Below, one piece after another: positions 8,902 through 18,580 of a stretch of 64,000 nt of DNA. Both the position numbers and the translations under genes were made by a program. The stretch comes from Corynebacterium lactis. GTDB lineage: Bacteria > Actinomycetota > Actinomycetes > Mycobacteriales > Mycobacteriaceae. The notes under the pieces were generated by a model that ran no database searches, was not told the origin of the DNA, and saw nothing but the letters and a program-made list of their open reading frames with translations. Numbering within the stretch: the first letter of the stretch is position 1; each line of letters opens with the position of its first letter. Location of the stretch: assembly GCF_900519355.1 (NCBI RefSeq), contig NZ_ULHE01000002.1:390020-454019 (forward strand). The letters are read 5' to 3'.

Positions 8902-10260
8902 TTACGCGCCGACGATGTTCTGGCCGCAGACGCGCAGGACGTGGCCGTTGACGCCGAGCGCGCGGTCGGAGACCAGGAACGCAATCGCCTGGGCGACGTC
9001 CTCCGGGCGACCGCCCTGCTGCAGGGAGTTGACGCGGCGGGCGACCTGGCGGTTGATGAACGGAATCGCGGCGGTCATATCGGTCTCGATGAAGCCCGGT
9101 GCGACGGCGTTGATGTTGCCGCCGCGCTTCGCGAACTCCTCGGCGTAGGCCTCGACCATGGCGATCACGCCCGCCTTGGAGGTGGCGTAGTTGGTCTGGC
9201 CGCGGTTGCCCGCGATGCCGGAGGTCGACGCCATGGTGGCGATGCGCGGGGAGTTCTTGAAGGCCTCGTGGGCCAGCAGCTGCTCGTTCATCTTCAGCTG
9301 CGACTCGATGTTCACGGCGATGACGGAGCCCCACTTGGCGTCGTCCATGTTGGCGAGCATCTTGTCGCGGGTGATACCGGCGTTGTGGATCACAATGTCC
9401 AGGCGGCCGTAGCGGGCCTCGGCGGCCTCGGCGATCTTCTTGCCGGCGTCGTCGGCGGTGATGTCCTGCTGCAGCGCCAGGCCGCCCAGCTCGTTGGCGA
9501 CCTTGGCCAGGGCCTCGCCGGCCTGCGGGACGTCGATGACGATGACCTCGGCGCCGTCCTGCTTCAACTGGCGCGCGATCGCGGCGCCGATGCCGCGGGC
9601 AGAACCGGTGACGGCGGCAACCTTGCCTGCCAGCGGCTTCTCCCAGTCTGCCGGAATCTCGCCTGCGTCGGAGGTGACGCGGAGGAACTGGCCGTCGATG
9701 AACGCGGAGCGGCCGGAGAGGAAGAAGTGCAGGGAGGACAGCACCGACGGAGCGGTGACTGCCACACCTGGCTCGACGAGGATGCCGTTGGCGGTGGAAC
9801 CGCCACGGACCTCGTGGCCCAGCGAGCGAATCAGGCCCTCGACGCCACCGGCGACGGCGTTCTCGGCAATCTCGGCCGGGGTCGCGTTGTGGTGCGCGTT
9901 CTTGGCGCGGGAGACCGACACGATGCGGCCGCCCTTGTCCAGCTTGCGCAGGTGCTTCGCAGCCGCGAGCACCGGGGCCTGCAGCTCGGCCGGGCGCGCG
10001 GCCTCGGTCACGACGATGACGATGGCGCCAACCTTGTCGTCGGCGGCCTCGTCGCGGCGGACCTGCAGGCCCCACTCGGTCAGCTGGGCCGCAATCGCGT
10101 CGGCGTCGGCACCGGAGCCGGTGACCAGAACCTTGTCGTTCTTCAGGATCGGGTCGCCCGGCTTGTGGCGGCGCAGGTACGGCGGCTGCGGCAGACCAGC
10201 GGCCTTAGCGAATCCGGTCAGCGGGCCACCGTTTACGAGTTCCTGGTACTTATCAGTCAT
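8902..10260 (-). CDS. fabG4: 3-oxoacyl-thioester reductase, FabG4 type
   Basis: A 452-residue short-chain dehydrogenase of the high-molecular-weight FabG4 class. An N-terminal flavodoxin-like Rossmann domain of about 210 residues lacks catalytic residues. The C-terminal domain has TGSARGIGAA for cofactor binding, NAG in IHNAGITRDKM, and the Ser-Tyr-Lys triad in MASTSGIAGNRG and NYATSKAG. It reduces 3-ketoacyl-CoA or -ACP, preferring NADH in the mycobacterial homologue. It lies in one operon between thiolase and HtdX. GGAGAAC lies nine bases before ATG 10260. The three enzymes cover three steps of a reversible two-carbon cycle. Confidence 0.9.
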   Translation of the reverse strand: MTDKYQELVNGGPLTGFAKAAGLPQPPYLRRHKPGDPILKNDKVLVTGSGADADAIAAQLTEWGLQVRRDEAADDKVGAIVIVVTEAARPAELQAPVLAAAKHLRKLDKGGRIVSVSRAKNAHHNATPAEIAENAVAGGVEGLIRSLGHEVRGGSTANGILVEPGVAVTAPSVLSSLHFFLSGRSAFIDGQFLRVTSDAGEIPADWEKPLAGKVAAVTGSARGIGAAIARQLKQDGAEVIVIDVPQAGEALAKVANELGGLALQQDITADDAGKKIAEAAEARYGRLDIVIHNAGITRDKMLANMDDAKWGSVIAVNIESQLKMNEQLLAHEAFKNSPRIATMASTSGIAGNRGQTNYATSKAGVIAMVEAYAEEFAKRGGNINAVAPGFIETDMTAAIPFINRQVARRVNSLQQGGRPEDVAQAIAFLVSDRALGVNGHVLRVCGQNIVGA

Positions 10261-10379
10261 TGTGGAAGTTCTCCTTGGGGAAAGTCCTGTCGGGCCATTC
10301 GGCCTGTTGGCCCGCCGGGTCTATTCGGCCCCGGCAGGCCTGTGAAGAATCGGGAATTATCTTTAAACTTCGGTGGCGC

Positions 10380-11702
10380 TTAGACGCGGGCCTCGAGCAC
10401 CGCGACGACGCCCTGGCCGCCTGCAGCACAGACGGAAATCAGGCCTCGGGTGGTCTTGCCGGTCTCGTCAGCCTTCGCGCGCAGCATCTTCGCTAGTGCT
10501 GCGACGATGCGGCCGCCGGTCGCTGCGAACGGGTGGCCGGCTGCCAGGGAGGAGCCGTTGACGTTGAGCTTCTCGCGCGGGATGGAGCCCAGCGCGCCGT
10601 CAAGGCCCAGCTTGGTGCGGCAGTACTCCTCGTCCTCCCACGCCTTCAGGGTGGACAGGACGGTTCCGGCGAAGGCCTCGTGGATCTCGAAGAAGTCGAA
10701 GTCGTCGAAGGTCCAGCCGTTACGGGCCAGCAGGCGCGGGGTGGCGTACGCCGGCGCCATCAGCAGGCCCTCCTCGCCGTGGACGAAGTCGACGGCCGCA
10801 GCCTCGGAATCGACGACGTCGGCAAGTACGGGCAGGCCACGCTCGGCGGCCCACTCCGGGGTGGAGACGAGGACGGCGGAGGCGCCGTCGGTAAGCGGGG
10901 TGGAGTTACCCGCGGTCATGGTCGGCTCCGCCTCGAGGCCGCGGCCGAAGACCGGCTTCAGCTTCGCCAGCTTCTCGACGGTGGAGTCGGCGCGGAGGTT
11001 GGTGTCGCGGGTGACACCCTTGTACGGGGTGATCAGGTCGGTGAAGAAGCCCTCGTCGTAGGCGCGGGCCATGTTCTGGTGGGAGGCGGCGGCGAGTTCG
11101 TCCTGCTCGCGGCGGGTAACGCCCCACTTGGCGGTGGTGATCGCCTGGTGCTCGCCCATGGACAGGCCGGTACGCGGCTCGCCGGTCGACGGCGCGTCCG
11201 GTGCGAGGTCGGCCGGGCGTACCTTCAGGAAGACCTTCGCCATCTCCAGTGGGGTCTTCTGGCGGTTGGCCTCGAGGAGGATCTTGCGCAGGCGGTCGTT
11301 AACGGCAATCGGGGCGTCGGAGGTGGTGTCCACGCCACCGGCGATAGCGGAGTCGATCTGGCCCAGCTTGATCATATTGGACACGGAGTTCAGGGCCTCC
11401 ATGCCGGTGGCGCAGGCCATCTGAATGTCGAAAGCCGGGGTGTCCGGCGCCAGGGCGGAGCCGAGGACGCACTCGCGGGTCAGGTTAAAGTCGCGGGAGT
11501 GCTTGAGCACCGCGCCCGCGGAGACGGCGCCGAGGCGCTCGCCGGCCAGGCCGAAGCGGGCGACCAGGCCGTCGATCGTGGCGGTCAGCATGTCCTGGTT
11601 GGACTCGTTTGCGTATTCCTTATTAGAACGGGCGAACGGGATACGGTTGCCGCCGACGACGACCGCGCGGCGCAGAGAGTTGTTGTTGGCCTGAGGTGCC
11701 AT
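10380..11702 (-). CDS. Acetyl-CoA C-acyltransferase (thiolase), FadA2/FadI type
   Basis: A 440-residue thiolase. I chose ATG 11702, preceded by GAAGGGA, rather than the upstream ATG 11720. The acyl-accepting Cys is in ACATGMEAL near residue 97, the His in FEIHEAFAG near 341, and the second Cys in VCAAGGQG near 425. The family interconverts 3-ketoacyl-CoA plus CoA with acyl-CoA plus acetyl-CoA. It is the first gene of the operon with fabG4 and htdX. In M. tuberculosis the homologous fadA2 adjoins fabG4 but on the opposite strand, so the co-directional layout here makes the functional link clearer. A palindrome lies upstream at 11757. Confidence 0.9.
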   Translation of the reverse strand: MAPQANNNSLRRAVVVGGNRIPFARSNKEYANESNQDMLTATIDGLVARFGLAGERLGAVSAGAVLKHSRDFNLTRECVLGSALAPDTPAFDIQMACATGMEALNSVSNMIKLGQIDSAIAGGVDTTSDAPIAVNDRLRKILLEANRQKTPLEMAKVFLKVRPADLAPDAPSTGEPRTGLSMGEHQAITTAKWGVTRREQDELAAASHQNMARAYDEGFFTDLITPYKGVTRDTNLRADSTVEKLAKLKPVFGRGLEAEPTMTAGNSTPLTDGASAVLVSTPEWAAERGLPVLADVVDSEAAAVDFVHGEEGLLMAPAYATPRLLARNGWTFDDFDFFEIHEAFAGTVLSTLKAWEDEEYCRTKLGLDGALGSIPREKLNVNGSSLAAGHPFAATGGRIVAALAKMLRAKADETGKTTRGLISVCAAGGQGVVAVLEARV

Positions 11703-11756
11703 GTGAATTGTTCCCTTCAAATCCAGGAAGTGTGACGTGAGTTACTAAAATTAGAC

Positions 11757-11774
11757 AATACTGGTATCAGTGTT
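11757..11774. promoter_or_regulatory. Palindrome upstream of the thiolase operon
   Basis: AATACTG-GTAT-CAGTGTT is an 18-bp inverted repeat (6 of 7 positions match) in the 99-bp region between divergent thiolase and esterase genes. It sits about 55 bp upstream of the thiolase start. TetR-type regulators of fatty-acid genes use sites like this. Assignment is by position only. Confidence 0.4.
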
Positions 11775-11801
11775 TTCTGTCACGTTTTTAGAAATAAATA
11801 G

Positions 11802-13166
11802 ATGAAATTCCGGGCGGGTAGCGGTAGAAAGAGCAGCGTGAATCTTCTTCGCGCGATTCCCCTGACCGGGCAAGTCGCGGACCTCATTATTTTCGCGCTC
11901 CTGGCGCTGATCATCCTCGCCCTGTGCCTGCCGCCGCGGCGCCGGTTCCTCCTCCGCGCGGCGCTGCCCTCGCTGCTGGTGGGCGGCATCGTCGCAGGCG
12001 GGGCGTGGTATCTGATCTCGGTTCGGCACCGCCTAGTCCCCGAGGGCATCGATTTGCGTATCTTCCTGGCCTCGGGCCTCGCCATCGCCGCGATGGGGCT
12101 CGCACTGGCACGGCTGTTCTCGCTGCCCAAGGCCCGGGTCGGCCGGGGGAAGAAGGTCGCCGCAGCGCTTGGGGCGACCCTCGCGCTGCTCGCAGCCCCG
12201 CTGCTGGGGCTCGGAATGGGCAACGTCGTCTACCACCTCTTCCCGAGCGCCTACTCGCTGCTGTCGGCGGAAGGTCCCCGCACCATCACCTACGAGCAGG
12301 CCGAGGCCGAGCGCGCCCACCCGAGCCCCGACAAGCCGCCGGCCAGCGCGGTCGTGCGCACCCAACTCGCCAACACCGCCTCCCGCTTTACGACGACACC
12401 GGCGCTGGTCTACCTGCCTCCCGCCTACTTCGCCGGTGCCAAGGACCTACCCGTCGTCGTCCTAATCGCCGGGGTCCCGGGAGGCCCGGACGACTGGTTC
12501 TCCCTGGGGGAGGCCCACCTGGCCCTCGACGATTACGCGGCCCTCCACGGCGGGGTGAGCCCGATCGTCGTCGCGGTCGACGCCAACGGTTCCCAGTTCC
12601 ACGACACCCTGTGCGTGGACAGTAAGGAGGGCAACGTCGACACCTATCTCAGCGAGGACGTCCGCGATGACGTCGTCAAGCGATTTCACACGGCGAGCGA
12701 CGCGAAGCGGTGGGCGGTCGTCGGGCTGTCGCGAGGAGGGACGTGTTCGCTGCAGTTGGTGGCGCACCATCCCGACAAGTTCGCGACGTTCGTGAACATG
12801 TCCGGCGAACTGCACCCGCAGACAACCAATGTCGACGCGACGATCAAGCAGTACTTCGACGGTGACGCGCAGGCCTACGCGGATGCTGGCGCCGAGAAGA
12901 TCCTGACGAACAACGCACTTGCCCCCGGCCAGAAGTCAGGACTGTTTGCTGGCGTTGCGGGGCGTTTCATCGCGGGCGAGAATGACCACTCGGCGCAGGT
13001 CGACCTCCGGCAGCTGGACCGGCTGGCACGGGCGGCGGGTATCGATTCTGCTTTCAATGAGCTGCCAGGGGCGCACACCTGGCAGGTGTGGAGGGAAGGA
13101 TTCGCGGACTCGCTGGGTTTCCTGGGGGAGCGCCTGGGGATCGGTGCGGGGCACCCCGGTGGCTGA
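11802..13166 (+). CDS. Membrane-anchored esterase (alpha/beta hydrolase, esterase D-like)
   Basis: About 454 residues from ATG 11802. GTG 11838 (MNLLRAIPLTGQ) with a weak GAAAGAG is an equally good start. Four membrane helices fill roughly residues 20-45, 50-72, 83-105 and 118-140. After a linker comes an extracytoplasmic hydrolase domain with VVLIAGVPGGPDDW (oxyanion region), VVGLSRGGTCSL (nucleophile Ser) and GAHTWQVWRE (catalytic His). This is the putative-esterase fold shared with antigen-85 mycolyltransferases and feruloyl esterases, but the membrane layout differs from antigen 85, so I do not call it a mycolyltransferase. It is divergent from the thiolase gene. Confidence 0.8.
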   Translation: MKFRAGSGRKSSVNLLRAIPLTGQVADLIIFALLALIILALCLPPRRRFLLRAALPSLLVGGIVAGGAWYLISVRHRLVPEGIDLRIFLASGLAIAAMGLALARLFSLPKARVGRGKKVAAALGATLALLAAPLLGLGMGNVVYHLFPSAYSLLSAEGPRTITYEQAEAERAHPSPDKPPASAVVRTQLANTASRFTTTPALVYLPPAYFAGAKDLPVVVLIAGVPGGPDDWFSLGEAHLALDDYAALHGGVSPIVVAVDANGSQFHDTLCVDSKEGNVDTYLSEDVRDDVVKRFHTASDAKRWAVVGLSRGGTCSLQLVAHHPDKFATFVNMSGELHPQTTNVDATIKQYFDGDAQAYADAGAEKILTNNALAPGQKSGLFAGVAGRFIAGENDHSAQVDLRQLDRLARAAGIDSAFNELPGAHTWQVWREGFADSLGFLGERLGIGAGHPGG

Positions 13167-13204
13167 GGGCGGAGCACCCCAGTGGCTGAGGGCGGAGCAC
13201 CCCA
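13159..13204. repeat. 23-bp perfect tandem duplication at the esterase stop codon
   Basis: GTGGCTGAGGGCGGAGCACC with CCA after it occurs at 13159-13181 and again at 13182-13204. The TGA stop of the esterase lies in the first copy. A related partial copy (GCACCCC) precedes it. It looks like recent slippage and has no obvious function. Confidence 0.8.
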
Positions 13205-13272
13205 CTAGCTAGGGTGGCTGCCAGGCTGCCCGATAGAGCGGTTAATGCTGAGGGGGTTTAGACTGTATCGCC

Positions 13273-14166
13273 ATGCGACCTGAACTCTCCTCGTACAATC
13301 ATCTTTCCGCGGGCAAGGTCCGGGAAATCTACGAGATTGACTCCGAGACCCTGCTTCTAGTGGTCAGCGACCGCATCTCGGCGTTTGACCACATTCTGGA
13401 AACACCCATCCCGGATAAGGGTCGAGTGCTCACCGCGATGAGCGTCTTCTTCTTCGACGAGATTGACTTCCCGAACCACATGGCGGGCCCGGCGGACGAC
13501 GAGCGCATCCCCGAGGAGTGCCTGGGCCGCGCCCTGGTCTGCAAGAAGCTGAAGATGCTGCCCTTCGAGTGCGTCGCCCGTGGCTACCTGACCGGCTCCG
13601 GCCTGGCCGAGTACAACGAGTCCGGCACCGTCTGCGGCATCGAGCTGCCGGAGGGCCTGGTCGAGGGTTCCAAGCTGCCGGAGCCGATTTTCACCCCGGC
13701 AACCAAGGCTGAGCTCGGCGAGCACGACGAAAACGTCACCTTCGAGGCCGTCGTCGAGGCGCTGGGGCAGAAGCGCGCAGAGGAGCTGCGCGACGCCACC
13801 CTGAAGATTTACTCGCAGGCCGCGGAGCTGGCCGCCGAGCGTGGCATTATCCTGGCCGACACCAAGTTCGAGTTCGGCCTGGACGCCGACGGCAACCTGG
13901 TGCTCGCTGATGAGGTGCTGACTCCGGACTCCTCCCGCTACTGGCCGGCCGACACCTACCAGGAGGGCGCGGTCAACCCGAGCTTCGACAAGCAGTACGT
14001 CCGCAACTGGCTGACCTCGCCGAAGTCCGGCTGGAAGAAGTGCGAAGGCACCCCGCCGCCCGCTCTGCCGGGTAGTGTTGTGGAAGCAACCCGCGAGCGG
14101 TACGTCGAGGCCTACGAGCGCCTGTCCGGCCGCCGATTCTCAGATTGGATTGGAGACCCTGCGTGA
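13273..14166 (+). CDS. purC: Phosphoribosylaminoimidazole-succinocarboxamide synthase (SAICAR synthetase)
   Basis: A 297-residue protein that joins CAIR and aspartate with ATP to make SAICAR, the substrate of Pur[19 protein letters not shown], then [19 protein letters not shown] near residue 35-55, is the ATP/CAIR-binding start. [15 protein letters not shown] and LADTKFEFG near 198 are the two PROSITE-type signatures. TAGACT lies eight bases before the ATG, so the mRNA is probably leaderless. The stop overlaps the start of the peptidase gene (GTGA), so the two are co-transcribed. Confidence 0.95.
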   Translation: MRPELSSYNHLSAGKVREIYEIDSETLLLVVSDRISAFDHILETPIPDKGRVLTAMSVFFFDEIDFPNHMAGPADDERIPEECLGRALVCKKLKMLPFECVARGYLTGSGLAEYNESGTVCGIELPEGLVEGSKLPEPIFTPATKAELGEHDENVTFEAVVEALGQKRAEELRDATLKIYSQAAELAAERGIILADTKFEFGLDADGNLVLADEVLTPDSSRYWPADTYQEGAVNPSFDKQYVRNWLTSPKSGWKKCEGTPPPALPGSVVEATRERYVEAYERLSGRRFSDWIGDPA

Positions 14167-16373
14167 CCAAGGAGACCAGGACACCGGTAAGCACAAACCC
14201 GCCGATTGCGGCGAAGCGGCCGGTGACCCGGTCCTTCCACGGAAGGGACTTCACCGATGACTACGAGTGGCTCCGCGACAAGGAAAACCCCGAGGTCATC
14301 GAATACCTAGAGGCGGAAAACGCCTACACCGAGGCCTTTACCTCGGACCTCAAGGACACCTCGGAGTCGATTTTCTCCGAGATTAAGTCGCGAGTGCAGG
14401 AGACCGACATGTCGGTCCCGACCCGCCTGAACGGCTGGTGGTACTACTCGCGCACCCAGGAGGGCAAGTCCTACGGCATGAGCTGCCGCCTTCGCGCCGA
14501 GCCCGGCGAGGGCCTGGACGCCTGGACCCCTCCCGCCATCTCCGACGACGAGGCCGCGCCGGGCGAAGAGGTCATCCTCGACGCTAACGAGCTGGCCGAG
14601 GGCCACGAGTTCTTCTCCCTGGGCGCCGCCAGCGTCTCCGAGGACGGCACTTTCCTGGCCTACTCCACGGACGTCACCGGCGACGAGCGCTACACCCTGC
14701 GGGTGAAAGACCTGCGCACCGGCGAGCTGCTGGGCGACGAGATCGCTGGTATCTCCGCCGGCGCCACCTGGATTGGCTCGGAGTGGATCTTCTACCAGAA
14801 GGTCGACGAGGCCTGGCGCCCGGATTCCGTCTGGCGCCACCGCGTCGGCACCGATGCTTCCGAGGACGTCCGCGTCTTCCACGAGCCCGACGAGTCCTAC
14901 TGGGTCGGCGTCGGCACCACTCGCAGCGAGAAGTACCTGCTGCTGGAGGCCTCCTCGAAGATCACCTCCGAGGTCTGGTACCTGGACACCTCCGACCCGA
15001 CCGGCGAGTTCACCTGCGTCCGCCCGCGCGAGACCGGCGTCGAGTACGACGTCGACCACGCCGTCATCTCCGGCCGCGACATGTGGATGGTCACCCACAA
15101 CATGACCGGCTCGAACTTCGCACTGGCCATGGTCCCCGTCGGCTCCTTCGACTCCGTCGACGACCTCACCGAGCTGGTCGCCCACCGCGACGACGTCCGC
15201 GTCGAGGGCGTCGACTGCTTCGCCGGACACCTCGCCTTCGGATACCGCCGCGGGGGCATCGGCCGGGTCGCGCTGGCCGTCCTCGACCGCTCCGCCGAGG
15301 CATCCGCCGCCTCGCGTGACGACGCCGCCACGGCCCCCGCCCCGGGCGCTGACGCGGTGAAGTTCACGGAGATGGAGTTTTCCGAGGAGCTCTACTCCGC
15401 CGGCACCAGCGGCAATCCGGAGTGGGACGCCCCCGTCCTGCGCTACGGCTACGGTTCCTTCACCACGCCCTCGCAGCTCTGGCAGCTGGAGGTCGCCTCC
15501 GGCAAGCGGGTCATGCTGAAGGAGCAGAAGGTCCGCGGCGAGTTTGACGCCGGGGACTACGTCGCAAAGCGGGAGTGGGTGAGCGCGGCGGACGGCGCGC
15601 AGATTCCGGTGTCGATTGTGCACCGCGCGGACCTCGACCTGAGTCGGCCGAACCCGACGCTGCTCTACGGCTACGGCTCCTATGAGTCGTCCATGGACCC
15701 GGGCTTTTCCATCGCGCGGCTGTCGCTGCTGGACCGCGGCATGGTCTTCGTGATCGCGCACGTGCGCGGCGGTGGCGAGATGGGCCGCGCCTGGTGGGAG
15801 CAGGGCAGGGCGCTGACGAAGAAGAACACGTTTACCGACTTCGTGGCGGTGGCGGACTTCCTGCTGGAGCGCGGCTGGACCACCCGCGAGCAGATGGTGG
15901 CGCTGGGCGGCTCCGCCGGCGGCATGCTGATGGGTGTTGTCGCCAACATCGCGGGCGATCGCTTCGCGGGCATCCAGGCTGTGGTGCCGTTCGTGGACTC
16001 GCTGACCTCGATGCTCAAGCCCGAGCTGCCGCTGACCGTGGTGGAGTGGGACGAGTGGGGCGACCCGTACCACGACCCGGAAGTCTACGACTACATGGCC
16101 TCCTACTCGCCGTACGAGAACGTCTCGGCGGAGGCGACCTACCCGAAGATCCTGGCGATCACGAGTCTGAACGACACCCGCGTGCTCTACGTGGAGCCGG
16201 CGAAGTGGATCGCGAAGCTGCGCGACGTGGTCGGCGACAAGGCGGAGCCGGGGCAGTTCCTGCTCAAGACCGAGATGGTCGCCGGGCACGGAGGAGTCTC
16301 GGGCCGCTACGACCGCTGGAAGCAGACCGGCTTCGAATACGCCTGGATCCTGCACACCGCGGGCGCTGCGTAG
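14163..16373 (+). CDS. ptrB: Oligopeptidase B (prolyl oligopeptidase family, S9A)
   Basis: A 736-residue cytoplasmic serine peptidase. I chose GTG 14163, which overlaps the purC stop and has GGAGA eight bases upstream. The N-terminal half is the beta-propeller that limits access to short peptides. The C-terminal hydrolase has the nucleophile Ser in LGGSAGGML near residue 583, Asp in LNDTRVLY near 670 and His in [13 protein letters not shown] near 708. Oligopeptidase B cleaves small peptides after Arg or Lys. The four-base overlap with purC shows co-transcription. The functional link to purines is unclear, although I recall the same adjacency in other corynebacteria. Confidence 0.9.
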   Translation: MTKETRTPVSTNPPIAAKRPVTRSFHGRDFTDDYEWLRDKENPEVIEYLEAENAYTEAFTSDLKDTSESIFSEIKSRVQETDMSVPTRLNGWWYYSRTQEGKSYGMSCRLRAEPGEGLDAWTPPAISDDEAAPGEEVILDANELAEGHEFFSLGAASVSEDGTFLAYSTDVTGDERYTLRVKDLRTGELLGDEIAGISAGATWIGSEWIFYQKVDEAWRPDSVWRHRVGTDASEDVRVFHEPDESYWVGVGTTRSEKYLLLEASSKITSEVWYLDTSDPTGEFTCVRPRETGVEYDVDHAVISGRDMWMVTHNMTGSNFALAMVPVGSFDSVDDLTELVAHRDDVRVEGVDCFAGHLAFGYRRGGIGRVALAVLDRSAEASAASRDDAATAPAPGADAVKFTEMEFSEELYSAGTSGNPEWDAPVLRYGYGSFTTPSQLWQLEVASGKRVMLKEQKVRGEFDAGDYVAKREWVSAADGAQIPVSIVHRADLDLSRPNPTLLYGYGSYESSMDPGFSIARLSLLDRGMVFVIAHVRGGGEMGRAWWEQGRALTKKNTFTDFVAVADFLLERGWTTREQMVALGGSAGGMLMGVVANIAGDRFAGIQAVVPFVDSLTSMLKPELPLTVVEWDEWGDPYHDPEVYDYMASYSPYENVSAEATYPKILAITSLNDTRVLYVEPAKWIAKLRDVVGDKAEPGQFLLKTEMVAGHGGVSGRYDRWKQTGFEYAWILHTAGAA

Positions 16374-16418
16374 GGCGCTGCGGACGTTTAGGGGCGCACG
16401 CCGGTAGCTTTAGGGGTT

Positions 16419-17111
16419 ATGAGCGCTAAGAATACGTTTTCGCCCCTGGGCGGCCTGGAGATGGACAGTCCGGAGCTGTACAGCCCGGAGCTGGCCGCCG
16501 TCTACGACACCATCTTCCGGCGCCGCGACGTGCGCCGCGAGTTCTCCGGCGAGGTCGTGGACCGCAAGCGGCTGATGCGCGTGCTGGCCGCCGCCCACGC
16601 GGCGCCCTCGGTGGGGCTGTCGCAGCCGTGGGACTTTCACGTCATCCAGGACCCGGAGCGCCTGGCGGCCTTCTCTGAGCACGTCGGGAAGCGCCGCGAG
16701 GAGTTCGCGGCGAAGCTTCAAGGCGAGCGGCGCGAGACCTTCAACCCCATCCAGATTGAGGGCATCGTCGACTCCGGCACCGGCGTCGTTGTCACCTACG
16801 ACCCGACCCGCGGCGGCAAGAACATCCTGGGCCGCGACACCATCGACGACACGGGCCTGATGTCGGTGGCCCTGGCCATCCAGAACATGTGGCTGGCCGC
16901 CACCGCGGAGGGGCTCGGCATGGGCTGGGTCAGCTTCTACCACGAGGATTTTCTGGCGGACTTCGTGGGCGTCCAGGCTCCGGTGCGCCCCGTCGCCTGG
17001 CTGTGCCTCGGGCCGGTCACGGAGCTGGCCAAGGAGCGCGACCTGGAGCGCTTCGGCTGGCGCAAGGGCCTGCCGCTGGAACAGGTCGTGCATTTCGACG
17101 ACGAGGGGTGA
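16419..17111 (+). CDS. bluB: 5,6-dimethylbenzimidazole synthase BluB
   Basis: A 230-residue nitroreductase-fold protein. RRRDVRREFSGEVVDR is the N-terminal flavin-phosphate segment. HAAPSVGLSQPWDFHVI matches the BluB-specific active-site stretch rather than general nitroreductases, and AIQNMWLAATAEGLGMGWVS closes the FMN site. BluB uses O2 to split bound FMNH2, making 5,6-dimethylbenzimidazole, the lower ligand of cobalamin. It stands alone 45 bp after ptrB, with no riboswitch in front. With the B12-controlled cobalt transporter and the adenosyltransferase in this window, it points to cobalamin synthesis or remodelling by the host cell. Confidence 0.85.
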   Translation: MSAKNTFSPLGGLEMDSPELYSPELAAVYDTIFRRRDVRREFSGEVVDRKRLMRVLAAAHAAPSVGLSQPWDFHVIQDPERLAAFSEHVGKRREEFAAKLQGERRETFNPIQIEGIVDSGTGVVVTYDPTRGGKNILGRDTIDDTGLMSVALAIQNMWLAATAEGLGMGWVSFYHEDFLADFVGVQAPVRPVAWLCLGPVTELAKERDLERFGWRKGLPLEQVVHFDDEG

Positions 17112-17265
17112 GTAGCCCGATGCGGCGCCTTAACCTCACGCCCCTGATGCCGGTCGACTGCAATATTTAACAACGTTTGACCCAGGTGTCACCGAATGTT
17201 TACGTGCCACTGCTTTCTTGTAATACATGGCGGTGAACAACGTGGTGGCACACGAAGGAGAGAGC

Positions 17266-18023
17266 GTGGCGGAGGAAGCGGCGGCCCGTACGCACGCGGG
17301 GGCGTCCCCGCTGGTCGTGTCCGTATCCGGCCTGCGGGAGGACACCCTGCTTGACGTGGCCCGTTTTGTCGCGGCGATGCACCAGCGGGGGATTTCGCCG
17401 TCGTTGCTGGTGGCGCCACATTCGGGCAAGGGGCGGCCGCTGCGTGAGTCGCCTGCGGTGCTGGACTGGATCCTGCACCGGATTGATGATGGTATGGAGA
17501 TCGTGCTGGCCGGGTTCGACCAGTCCGTTCGGGGCCGCAGCGCCGAGTTCTCCTCTCTCAGCGCGCACGAGGCCCGGCTTCGCCTCACCGCTGCGACGAG
17601 GCAGATGAAGGTCCTGGGCCTCGAAACCGACATTTTTGCCCCGCCCAAGTGGTCGATGTCGTCCGAGACTCTCGAGGTTCTCCCTGACCTTGGCTTTCGC
17701 ATCGCCGCGTCCCGCAACAGCGTGCATGATCTCTCCACCGGCGCCGTCGATCCCACCCGAGTCTAGCGCTAGGAGAGGGCTTCGGCGGGGCACGTTGGTG
17801 GCGCCGGGCAATCGCCTCCTCGGTGCAGCGCTCCCTGTCGAAGAACCGCCCGATTCGCCTGTCGGTCTCGGCAGCCCGGCTGCGCAGCCACAAGCTCCGC
17901 GGCGAAATGTTCTCCATCATTGACGGCGCCATCGGCGCGGGAGCCCAGCCCGCGGGCTATGGCAGCGTCCCCCTCGGCTACAATTCCCTCTCCGAGGTAG
18001 CGGGGCTCCGCGAGGCATCGTAG
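17266..18023 (+). pseudogene. DUF2334 polysaccharide-deacetylase-like protein, one-base frameshift
   Basis: GTG 17266 with GAAGGAG just upstream starts a protein that reads to VDPTRV and meets TAG at 17764. One frame over, the sequence continues GEGFGGARWWRRAIASSVQ to 18023. Adding one C after 17763 gives a continuous 252-residue product with TRVLALGEGFGGARWWRR across the junction. DUF2334 proteins share the polysaccharide deacetylase barrel. Here the start VVSVSGLREDTLLDVARF and the LRGEMFSIIDGAI C-terminus fit the family. The activity is not established. A start at ATG 17227 is possible, but a TAATAC sits right before it, which suits a promoter better. Confidence 0.75.
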
Positions 18024-18053
18024 CCACGGGCCGCCTGCCTTACACTGGGTGCC

Positions 18054-18545
18054 ATGAGCAACCTCTTTGAAATCCCACTGACCACCATCGACGGCGCCGA
18101 CGCGAAGCTCGGCGACTGGGCAGGCCACGTGCTTCTCATTGTGAACACCGCCTCCGAGTGCGGTTTCACCGATCAGTACGACGGTCTGCAGGCGCTTTTC
18201 GACGACCTCGCGCCCCGGGGATTTTTCGTCTTGGGGTTCCCCTGCAACCAATTCGGCGGGCAGGAGCCGGGCTCGGAGGAGGAGATCAAGGCCTTCTGCA
18301 GCAGGGAATTTGGTGTGACCTTCCCGCTGTTTGCGAAGACCGACGTCAACGGCCCTGACGAGCACCCGCTGTTTACCGAGCTGAAAAAGGCCGTGGACCC
18401 GGACGGCGAGGCCGGGGACGTGAAGTGGAACTTCGAGAAGTTCGTCGTCGGCCCGGAGGGGGACGTCCTCGGGCGCTTCCGCTCGAAGGTGGAACCGGAC
18501 GACGAGGCGCTGCTCGACCTCATCGAGGACAACCTGCCCCTCTAG
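18054..18545 (+). CDS. Glutathione peroxidase family thiol peroxidase
   Basis: A 163-residue thioredoxin-fold protein. The peroxidatic Cys is in VNTASECGFTDQY near residue 36, Gln in GFPCNQFGGQEPG near 71, and Trp in VKWNFEKF near 124. Cys takes the place of selenocysteine. Actinobacteria make mycothiol rather than glutathione, so such enzymes normally use thioredoxin or mycothiol/mycoredoxin to reduce peroxides. This cell encodes mycothiol synthase at 32704. TACACT lies seven bases before the ATG, which suggests a leaderless mRNA. Confidence 0.92.
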   Translation: MSNLFEIPLTTIDGADAKLGDWAGHVLLIVNTASECGFTDQYDGLQALFDDLAPRGFFVLGFPCNQFGGQEPGSEEEIKAFCSREFGVTFPLFAKTDVNGPDEHPLFTELKKAVDPDGEAGDVKWNFEKFVVGPEGDVLGRFRSKVEPDDEALLDLIEDNLPL

Positions 18546-18580
18546 TCCCATAGTGCAAAAGGCCTGCTCAGAGGGAGTCC

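Noticed and set aside
11802..13166. Esterase considered as an antigen-85 mycolyltransferase
   Set aside because: It has four N-terminal membrane helices and no cleavable signal. The GLSRGG and GAHTWQVW motifs are shared with many esterases and do not single out mycolyltransferases.
13159..13204. Tandem repeat considered as a CRISPR remnant
   Set aside because: There are only two copies, with no spacer between them and no cas genes in the window.
14307..16355. 682-codon open frame on the minus strand
   Set aside because: It is the exact shadow of ptrB in a GC-rich gene with strong third-position bias. The plus-strand frame has the full catalytic triad.
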